From Candidatus Moraniibacteriota bacterium (GTDB lineage Bacteria; Patescibacteriota; Minisyncoccia; JAHIHE01; JAGLIN01), in NCBI GenBank assembly GCA_030638895.1, contig DAOWDS010000056.1, forward strand, positions 1-33,045: DNA of 33,045 nucleotides, in the 5' to 3' direction. Shown here piece by piece: positions 27,564 to 33,045 of the stretch. The notes beneath the pieces were generated by a model. That model had not been told where the DNA came from. It did not search any database and worked only from the letters and a program-made list of their open reading frames with translations. Both the position numbers and the translations under genes were made by a program. How positions within the stretch are numbered: position 1 is the first letter of the stretch; every line of letters begins with the position of its first letter.

Positions 27564-27620
27564 ATGAACAAATCCCCTCGAAACATTTTATCATCCCCCT
27601 TATTAGAGAAAGGGCTATAT

Positions 27621-28637
27621 TCAAATTATGTCCAAACTTTCTCCGCATTTACCGCATTTCCCGCCTTGATCAAATCGCTTGATATAAAATCCGATTCTTT
27701 CTATGGCAAGTTCATCGCACTTTGGGCAATATGTATTTTCACTGGAATTTCCAGGAATATTTCCCGCGTAAATATATTTAAGTCCGGCTTTTTTTCCAAT
27801 GCCACAAGCTTCGCGGATTGTTTTAATATTAGTATTGGAAATATTCTTCATTTTATATGAAATTTCTCCGGAAAAAGCGCTTAAATGCCAGGGAGTTTCA
27901 CTGCCCAGTTCATTAAAAATAAATTTAGCGATATTTTCAAGCATTTTTTTATTGTCGCTTAAAATTGGAATTAAAAGAGTTGTGATTTCAATCCATATTT
28001 TTAGTTTTTTTATTTGCTTTAAATTTTCCAAAACTGGATCAATTTTTGCTCCACAATGAGTTTTATAAAATTTATTATCAAAAGATTTCAAATCTACATT
28101 AACCGCGTCAAGATATGGTCTGATTAATTTTAAAGTTTCCTTGCTCATAAAACCATTTGTCACCCAAATATTTTTTATCCCCACTTCTTTTGCCAGCTTC
28201 ATTGTATCAAGCGCGTATTCAAGAAAAATAGTCGGCTCGGTATATGTATATGATATGCTTGGGCATTTATTTTCAATCGCCTGCGCGACTATTTTGCTCG
28301 GCGATAAATTTTGTCCTATATCTAACTGGCTTTTATCATTTTTCACTAATTGTGATATTTGCCAGTTTTGGCAATTTCCGCATCTCAGATTACATCCGAC
28401 CGTCGCAATTGAAAGTGAATGAGTTCCAGGAAGAAAATGGAACAATGGTTTTTTTTCAATTGGGTCAATACTATTTGAAATTGCTTTTCCATAGTTCAAG
28501 GCATATAATTTTCCATTTATATTTTTTCTCACTCCGCAAATCCCAAAATTTTCAGGCACAATAAAACACCTATGCGAACAGGTGTTGCATTGAACTTTAT
28601 TATTTCCAAGCTTTTGATATAGATACGATTCTTTCAT
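27621..28637 (-). CDS. AmmeMemoRadiSam-system radical SAM enzyme
   Basis: About 338 residues from ATG 28637 (MKESYLYQKLGNNKVQCNTC); the tracked start at 28703 lies beside the purC terminator and adds unrelated residues. N-terminal Cys-rich motif CNTCSHRCFIVPENFGICGV, radical SAM cluster CNLRCGNCQNW, then SYTYTEPTIFLEYALDTM, WVTNGFMSKE, LDAVNVDLKSF and WHLSAFSGE. This is the AmrS type related to pyruvate formate-lyase activators. The C-terminus adds a zinc ribbon (CPKC...CGKCG). The enzyme would generate a radical on an unknown substrate together with its LigB/MEMO partners. No SD. Confidence 0.9.
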   Translation of the reverse strand: MKESYLYQKLGNNKVQCNTCSHRCFIVPENFGICGVRKNINGKLYALNYGKAISNSIDPIEKKPLFHFLPGTHSLSIATVGCNLRCGNCQNWQISQLVKNDKSQLDIGQNLSPSKIVAQAIENKCPSISYTYTEPTIFLEYALDTMKLAKEVGIKNIWVTNGFMSKETLKLIRPYLDAVNVDLKSFDNKFYKTHCGAKIDPVLENLKQIKKLKIWIEITTLLIPILSDNKKMLENIAKFIFNELGSETPWHLSAFSGEISYKMKNISNTNIKTIREACGIGKKAGLKYIYAGNIPGNSSENTYCPKCDELAIERIGFYIKRFDQGGKCGKCGESLDII

Positions 28638-28686
28638 AAAATTAAATTGTTGTATTGTTATTTTACCACTTATAGCCTTTGAAGCA

Positions 28687-28721
28687 AGAAAAAAAGAGCC
28701 CACAAAAATGAATTCTGGGGC
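28687..28721 (-). terminator. Terminator of the purB-purC unit
   Basis: On the minus strand GCCC(C)A...TGGGC closes a 13-nt loop and is followed by TCTTTTTTT, 19 nt after the purC stop. Confidence 0.7.
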
Positions 28722-28739
28722 GTGATATTTATTTACTCT

Positions 28740-29516
28740 TCAGAACTGTTTTGTTAAATCTGCAATAACTTCAAATCCCTCTTTAACTATTGCAAGATCC
28801 TTTCCTTGTCTAAAAAGCTGTTTATCTTTCATTCCTTCCATATCAAGTTGATCTAAAAGGTTGTCCTGAGAAAGGTCCAGTTCGTCAACTTTAATTGGCC
28901 ATAATCTCAAACTACCTGCTGTAATTTCATCAATTACAATAAGAATACCATCTTCTATAATTCCATATTCAAGCTTAAAATCAATCAATTGATATCCCAA
29001 TTTTCTAAAAGCGTTTTCCAAAACAATGAAAATTCTTTCATTAAGATCTTTCATTGTCTTAAAATAGCCGTCTAGATCTTTGACTTGAACAAATCTTTCG
29101 TCAATAAATGGATCATGCAAGAAGTCATCTTTGTAAGAAAATTCCGTCCATAAATCCTTAAAATGATGTCCGGCTAAAAGATCGGTCATTCGTTCAAGAA
29201 TTGATCCGTAAGCCACTCTCCTTGTTATAACTTCGAGTGGAAGTTTCTTGTTCAACTTTTTTGCAAGAAACATGTCGCCTGATAATGCACGGAGATAATG
29301 AGTAGGGATTCCATTCTCATTGAGAAGTCTGAAAATATTGGCATTTGTGATAAAATCTATCTTGTTTTTCCCTGGCATTATTTTATGTTTTTCTCCGTCT
29401 CCTGCAGTAATATCACTTTTAAATTTAACAATCACTAAGTCAGGATTTTTTGGATGTTCATAAACTTTTTTTGTTTTTCCTTCAATTATTAAACTTCCTA
29501 CTTCAACATCTATCAA
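28740..29516 (-). CDS. purC: Phosphoribosylaminoimidazole-succinocarboxamide (SAICAR) synthase
   Basis: 258 residues. PurC joins CAIR and aspartate with ATP to make SAICAR. Visible motifs: IIEGKTKKVYEHPKNPDLVI, FKSDITAGDGEKH, EVITRRVAYGSILER, DPFIDERFV, LIDFKLEYGI and IDEITAGSLRLW. The start is TTG at 29516, placed 9 nt after AGGAG; no in-frame ATG fits. It has its own promoter in the purB-purC gap and a leader with two mutually exclusive hairpins, so it may be controlled separately from purB. Other purine genes are not in the window. Confidence 0.95.
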   Translation of the reverse strand: MIDVEVGSLIIEGKTKKVYEHPKNPDLVIVKFKSDITAGDGEKHKIMPGKNKIDFITNANIFRLLNENGIPTHYLRALSGDMFLAKKLNKKLPLEVITRRVAYGSILERMTDLLAGHHFKDLWTEFSYKDDFLHDPFIDERFVQVKDLDGYFKTMKDLNERIFIVLENAFRKLGYQLIDFKLEYGIIEDGILIVIDEITAGSLRLWPIKVDELDLSQDNLLDQLDMEGMKDKQLFRQGKDLAIVKEGFEVIADLTKQF

Positions 29517-29545
29517 AATTATCAGCTCCTATTTTTATTTTTACT

Positions 29546-29572
29546 CCTTAAATTTTTAAGGTACTTTACCTT
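29546..29572 (-). promoter_or_regulatory. purC leader with two overlapping, mutually exclusive hairpins
   Basis: Minus-strand RNA: AAGGTA-AAG-TACCTT (29572-29558) and CCTTAAA-AA-TTTAAGG (29561-29546) share the CCTT segment, so only one can form. The second sequesters an AAGGAG-type sequence upstream of the true SD. Confidence 0.5.
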
Positions 29573-29579
29573 GTGTTTA

Positions 29580-29608
29580 TATATAACCGAAAATGAAAAG
29601 TTTGTCAA
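29580..29608 (-). promoter_or_regulatory. Promoter of purC
   Basis: Minus strand: TTGACA (29608-29603), a 17-nt spacer, and TATATA (29585-29580). Confidence 0.7.
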
Positions 29609-29657
29609 AAAAAAGATATCAAGTTTTTTATTATCAACTCAATATCTCGATATTTAT

Positions 29658-31145
29658 TTATTGTCCTAAAATTTCCTTAAAAAGTAATGGTTCATCTTTG
29701 AGGATATATGATGGCATGAATGCCTCATTCCATTTATTAAGATTTTTCTTATTTTGGAAAATTTCCTTCAAAGTTTTATTCCATCTTCGTACATCACTTT
29801 CTGTTGCCCCAAGCTCTGGAGAAATTCTCAACTTACCGCTTGGAATAGCATGTTGTATAGAAATAGGATTAGGTCTTTTATGTGTCTGGAATATTTTCAG
29901 CAAATTGTCTGATTGCTCAAAAGATTCAGATGATTGATTTCGTAATTTCTTTTCCATTTCTTCTGGTTCATGAACATTAAATGCAGCAAGTTGCAATATT
30001 CTATAAGCATCTTCAGTACCAAGTCCAAAATCAAGTCCTATTTTTTTCAAGATTTCTTTTGCCTTACTTGAAGCATAGTTTCCACGAGATTCAACTATTT
30101 CCAAAATCATATTGTCCGGATAAACAACTAGTCCATTCAATACTCTGCTTATTGTTTTCAGTGAATGAATTGTTACATGAAAAAGATCAGGCCAAGCAAC
30201 TCTTTCAACAGAAGATTGTTCAATGGCTCTCTCTTCCCATGTTTCAATATTTTCTATCAATGAACTAGAAAATCCTTTTGCTAATCTCGCCATTCCTCTT
30301 AACTGTTCAGCGGAAATAGTATTTCTTTTGTGCGGCATAGTAGAAGAACCCATTTGTTTTTTTCCAAACGGCTCTTGATAAATTGGTTTTCCACTTCTTG
30401 CACCTAAACGTATGTCTATTGCAATTTTGTCAATAGAAAGAACGAGTTGATTAAGAGCTCCAGCGACTGGGGTATAAAGTTCTCTTGGCATAATTTGAGT
30501 TGCTCCAAAGAAGGGTTCAAATCCTAATATTGTTAAAGCTTCTTTTTCAACTTTAGGGCTTAAGCCTCCATAGTTTCCAATTGCTCCAGAAAGTTTGGAA
30601 TATTTCAATACCTTTATTGCCTGTTGCAAATTTTCGAAACTAATTTGAAGATCTCCAAGCCATGTTAAACAACGTTTACCAAACGTTTGTAATTCAGCTT
30701 CTTGACCATGAGTCCTACCAATCATTATGGTATGCTGATATTCCAGGGACATTCTGGTTAAAATTTCTTGAAGTTGCATAAAATCTTTTATTACAAAAGA
30801 AATCGACTCCTTTAGCATACTTGCAAAAGGCGCTTCTTCTGTATCATAGGAAGTCATGCCATCACTATGAAGATGCAATTTCAGATTTTCTGGTAAAAAC
30901 CTTCTGCGTTCTTCCAAAAAAGCGTTTAAATCATGTCTAAGATCTTCTTCAAGCTGTTTCCAATGAGTTATATCTATTGGATTATCAATAAGAATTTTGT
31001 GAATTCTATCAGAATCTTCTTGTGAGATTTGACCCAGATTTGCTTTTGCTTTAATCACTGCCAATTCTGTCTTTTGCCAAAGAAATAGCTTATTTTCATC
31101 AGACCAAATTTTGTTAATGATTTCTTGCCTATACCTTTCTATCAT
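29658..31145 (-). CDS. purB: Adenylosuccinate lyase
   Basis: 495 residues from ATG 31145 (MIERYRQEIINKIW); the tracked TTG at 31154 is less likely because AGAGG sits 9 nt before the ATG. PurB cleaves SAICAR and adenylosuccinate, releasing fumarate. Signature GSSTMPHKRNTISAEQLRG, catalytic-region GRTHGQEAELQTFGKR and the N-terminal HSDGMTSYDTEEAP are intact. The protein is on the long side for bacterial PurB, with a C-terminal extension (GATESDVRRWNKTLKEIFQN onward). It is transcribed ahead of purC, its metabolic neighbour, from its own promoter. Confidence 0.96.
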   Translation of the reverse strand: MIERYRQEIINKIWSDENKLFLWQKTELAVIKAKANLGQISQEDSDRIHKILIDNPIDITHWKQLEEDLRHDLNAFLEERRRFLPENLKLHLHSDGMTSYDTEEAPFASMLKESISFVIKDFMQLQEILTRMSLEYQHTIMIGRTHGQEAELQTFGKRCLTWLGDLQISFENLQQAIKVLKYSKLSGAIGNYGGLSPKVEKEALTILGFEPFFGATQIMPRELYTPVAGALNQLVLSIDKIAIDIRLGARSGKPIYQEPFGKKQMGSSTMPHKRNTISAEQLRGMARLAKGFSSSLIENIETWEERAIEQSSVERVAWPDLFHVTIHSLKTISRVLNGLVVYPDNMILEIVESRGNYASSKAKEILKKIGLDFGLGTEDAYRILQLAAFNVHEPEEMEKKLRNQSSESFEQSDNLLKIFQTHKRPNPISIQHAIPSGKLRISPELGATESDVRRWNKTLKEIFQNKKNLNKWNEAFMPSYILKDEPLLFKEILGQ

Positions 31146-31217
31146 CTTGATCAACCTCTTTTGTTTATGTTAATTTTAAAAAGAACATCACTTTTTTAGC
31201 GACCCTCCTTTAAAGCA

Positions 31218-31245
31218 ATATTACCAATTCCGCGTTTTTTGTCAA
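31218..31245 (-). promoter_or_regulatory. Promoter of purB, overlapping the thpR -35 box
   Basis: Minus strand: TTGACA (31245-31240), a 16-nt spacer, and TAATAT (31223-31218). Downstream an AGGAGG (near 31203-31208) precedes a possible 8-codon leader ORF (GTG/ATG then FFLKLT) before purB. Confidence 0.7.
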
Positions 31246-31267
31246 ACTTAAAACAAACTGCTATAAT
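31239..31267 (+). promoter_or_regulatory. Promoter of thpR
   Basis: TTGTCA (31239-31244), a 17-nt spacer, and TATAAT (31262-31267). ATG 31274 is at the predicted +1, so the mRNA may be leaderless. Confidence 0.7.
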
Positions 31268-31273
31268 AACTGT

Positions 31274-31816
31274 ATGAAAAAGCGAATTTTTATAACAATA
31301 GATCTGCCGGATGAAATCAAAAGAGCGCTTCTGTCTTATGAAAAAAGATGGAAGAATTTGCATGTAAAATGGACAAATTTCTATAAGTTGCACATTACAG
31401 TCAGATTTTTAGGAGAAGTAGATAGAAAGGGATTAGAATTAATTTTATCAGCGGTCAAAAAAACCGCTTCAGCAATTAAACCATTTGACGCGCGTCTTGA
31501 CAGAATAGTTCTAGGACCAGATCCCGCTCAAGCAAGGATGTTTTGGGCGATAGTACATATTGACGCCAATATAATAAACCTAAAACGAACTATTGAGCAA
31601 AATTTAAAAATTTCTGGATTTGAAATGGAAAATTGTGAATTCAAGCCGCATATTACTCTTGCTCGAGCAAGAGGGAATCATCTTAAGGGGAAACAAACAA
31701 ACATTGTTTTAAAAAATATGAAATTTAAGACCGAAAGCATAGAAATTATGGAAAGCCAGCTTGGGCCGAATATAGAGAAATATAAGCTTATTGAAAGTTT
31801 TGAGTTAACTTCTTAG
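31274..31816 (+). CDS. thpR: RNA 2',3'-cyclic phosphodiesterase (2H family)
   Basis: 180 residues, usual length. The two HxT motifs of the 2H phosphoesterases are present: YKLHITVRFLGEV near residue 42 and FKPHITLARA near 130. The family opens 2',3'-cyclic phosphate ends of RNA and was first described as a 2'-5' RNA ligase. ATG 31274 lies 6 nt after the -10 box, which suggests leaderless translation and fits the lack of an SD. It precedes the WecG/TagA gene by 24 nt, so the two are probably one transcript. Confidence 0.93.
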   Translation: MKKRIFITIDLPDEIKRALLSYEKRWKNLHVKWTNFYKLHITVRFLGEVDRKGLELILSAVKKTASAIKPFDARLDRIVLGPDPAQARMFWAIVHIDANIINLKRTIEQNLKISGFEMENCEFKPHITLARARGNHLKGKQTNIVLKNMKFKTESIEIMESQLGPNIEKYKLIESFELTS

Positions 31817-31840
31817 CTTCTTGGACTTGAGAAATGAACT

Positions 31841-32737
31841 ATGATTCAAACAAAAATTTTAGACGTAAAAATAAATAAAATCACGACAAAAGAAGTTCTT
31901 GAAAAAATCAAGAGTTTTTTATTATCAGATAAACAACATTATATAGTTACGCTTAATCCAGAAATGCTTGTTGAGGCTCAAAAAAATAATTATTTTAAAA
32001 AAATTATAAATGAGGCTGATGTTGTCATTCCGGATGGAATAGGAATAATGCTTGCGAACAAATTTTTAAATCATAAAACATTGTCAGAAAAAATTACAGG
32101 TATTGATTTGATTTATAAAATTTGTGAAGCAGGTTTTATAAAAGATAAAAAATTATATTTATTGGGAGCGAAAGAGGGGATAGCCGAAGAAGCCGCGAAA
32201 GTTTTATCTAAAAAATATGGTTATTTGAATGTTGTGGGCGCGGAGGAAGGAATACCGGCTGAAATTTCCAATTTCCAATTTCCAATTTCCAATAAATTTT
32301 CAATTTTTAATTTTAAAATACTAAGGCAAGTTGTAAAGAAAATAGTAAGAATTTGTGGTTATAGGAAAAAGATTCTGAAACAATCATTCGACTATACTCA
32401 TGATGACATTGTTCAGGATGACAATCAAGTGAATAAATCATGCAATCATTTAATCCAAAGAATAAACAAAGTACAGCCCGATATGCTCTTCGTTGCGTTT
32501 GGCGCGCCAAAACAGGAAGAATGGATTTATACAAATCTAAAAAAATTGCCAAGCGTAAAACTGGCGATTGGAGTTGGAGGATCGTTTGATTTTATATCAG
32601 GTAAAGCTAAGCGCGCGCCTTTGATTTTTCAAAGATTAGGATTTGAGTGGTTGTGGCGGTTAATATTGGAACCGCGAAGGATAAAACGGATTTATAACGC
32701 AACAGTGAAATTTGGATGGATGGTTTTGAAAAAATAA
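31841..32737 (+). CDS. WecG/TagA/CpsF-family glycosyltransferase with a repeat-derived internal insert
   Basis: 298 residues against about 240 in the family. Family motifs: TLNPEMLVEAQ, VIPDGIGIMLANKFL, LLGAKEGIAEEAA, FVAFGAPKQEEWI, GVGGSFDFISGKAKRAP and FEWLWRLILEPRR. It transfers a ManNAc-type sugar to a lipid-linked precursor of a surface polymer. Between GAEEGIPAE and LIQRINKVQPDMLF, where relatives have a short link, there are about 60 extra residues (ISNFQFPISNKFSIFNF, DYTHDDIVQDDNQVN). They are translated from repeat DNA that elsewhere is intergenic. The reading frame stays open, so the enzyme may tolerate the insert. Possibly co-transcribed with thpR. Confidence 0.9.
   Translation: MIQTKILDVKINKITTKEVLEKIKSFLLSDKQHYIVTLNPEMLVEAQKNNYFKKIINEADVVIPDGIGIMLANKFLNHKTLSEKITGIDLIYKICEAGFIKDKKLYLLGAKEGIAEEAAKVLSKKYGYLNVVGAEEGIPAEISNFQFPISNKFSIFNFKILRQVVKKIVRICGYRKKILKQSFDYTHDDIVQDDNQVNKSCNHLIQRINKVQPDMLFVAFGAPKQEEWIYTNLKKLPSVKLAIGVGGSFDFISGKAKRAPLIFQRLGFEWLWRLILEPRRIKRIYNATVKFGWMVLKK
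32264..32430 (+). repeat. Repeat-derived insert inside the WecG/TagA gene
   Basis: Starts with four tandem ATTTCCA heptamers (32264-32291), then AT-rich AATTTTCAATTTTTAATTTT like the atpE-atpF gap. It ends with a degenerate copy of the AGATTCTGAA...TTCAGNATGACA element (about 32367-32427) also seen at 11911 and 24743. Confidence 0.65.
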
Positions 32738-32785
32738 AAAAAGGGCTATTATTCTGATTCTATCAAACCAAAACCCTTTTAAAAT
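32735..32785. terminator. Weak hairpin between convergent genes
   Basis: AAAAAAGGG just after the WecG/TagA stop can pair with CCCTTTTAAA near 32776-32785 across about 30 nt, overlapping the end of the minus-strand gene. Confidence 0.35.
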
Positions 32786-33045
32786 ATTTCCACTTGAATT
32801 TTAATTCCACCAAAAGTTCTTTCCGATGATTTACATTACATTGAGAACATGTTACTATTGTCAATCCTACAATTTCCCAAAAGAATTTTGTACTTTTTCC
32901 GCATTTTGCGCACGCCAAAATTCTTCCTGAGAATTTGCTGTTGCACATTTGGCATATGCCGCTATTTTTACTTTTTGTGGATATTTTTCTTCCGCAATTA
33001 TCACATAGATTTTCATCCTCTTTTGATCTCAAAAAATCTTGCGAC
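32763..33045 (-). CDS. Four-knuckle zinc-ribbon protein (5' end possibly beyond window)
   Basis: The tracked ORF is 89 residues from a TTG at 33032 without SD, but the frame is open to the window edge (SQDF before LRSKEDE), so the true start may lie outside. It has four CxxC pairs: CDNCGRK, CQMC, CAKCGK and CSQC. They form two predicted zinc ribbons in tandem, with a hydrophobic stretch (FFWEIVGLTIVTC) and a basic end (KFKWKYFKRVL). A nucleic-acid or protein-binding role is possible. The family is not recognised. Confidence 0.65.
   Translation of the reverse strand, partial: SQDFLRSKEDENLCDNCGRKISTKSKNSGICQMCNSKFSGRILACAKCGKSTKFFWEIVGLTIVTCSQCNVNHRKELLVELKFKWKYFKRVLV

Noticed and set aside
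27564-28564. Plus-strand ORFs of 86-106 aa
   Set aside because: All are shadows of the radical SAM gene on the minus strand, whose motifs are unambiguous.
30513-30524. GGGTTCAAATCC, a tRNA T-arm-like string
   Set aside because: It is inside the purB coding sequence and no cloverleaf can be drawn around it.

Overview
The window looks like a chromosomal segment from a small, AT-rich member of the Candidate Phyla Radiation (Patescibacteria), most plausibly a parcubacterium; this is inferred from gene content and style, not from a marker tree. Pointers are the complete but compact F1Fo ATP synthase operon, secreted proteins built from a roughly 50-residue YPDGT/VYxIENGKKR repeat, a TrbC/VirB2-like mini-pilin, a CvpA-CAP fusion, a SpoIID-amidase fusion, patchy purine genes, and many genes without a Shine-Dalgarno (SD) sequence. 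The standard code fits: genes read through without in-frame TGA, and TGA is used as a stop.

Layout. 1-88 is the tail of a Lys/Ala-rich histone-like protein. From 147 to 8512 the minus strand carries atpB-atpE-atpF-atpH-atpA-atpG-atpD-atpC followed by prmC, read right to left from a clear sigma70-type promoter at 8566-8594. A plus-strand SD-led small gene with its own promoter lies between atpD and atpC. A small zinc-ribbon gene diverges from the atp promoter, and the two promoters sit in an 18-bp perfect inverted repeat. Next come a large membrane-anchored DUF11-like surface protein, a decayed tgt (queuosine tRNA-guanine transglycosylase) remnant, and a 1.2-kb stretch without a recognised gene. 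That stretch has its own minus-strand promoter, an SD-led 23-codon ORF and GC-rich hairpins (ncRNA or decayed gene). Positions 13033-26625 are plus-strand: Na/Pi cotransporter, CvpA-CAP protein, a secreted coiled-coil protein, fusA, two secreted repeat proteins (the second an amidase plus SpoIID fusion), a mini-pilin, a GT2 glycosyltransferase and a two-TM protein. Positions 26736-31145 are minus-strand: a LigB-like protein and its AmmeMemoRadiSam radical SAM partner, then purC and purB. The window ends with thpR and a WecG/TagA glycosyltransferase on plus and a four-knuckle zinc-ribbon protein on minus.

Themes. (1) Envelope biology dominates 9-26 kb: peptidoglycan hydrolases, surface proteins, pilin and glycosyltransferase. 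(2) Small mobile-looking repeats are scattered between genes and inside two coding sequences (prmC and wecG/tagA), where they are translated in frame, as Rickettsia palindromic elements are. (3) Decay is visible: prmC is frameshifted in a homopolymer and tgt has lost most of its middle. (4) Translation initiation splits into two styles: most genes have no SD, but a handful (two small ORFs, the 23-codon ORF, the two-TM protein, purC, purB) combine TTGACA-type promoters with strong SDs. No tRNA, rRNA, CRISPR array or complete insertion sequence was found.
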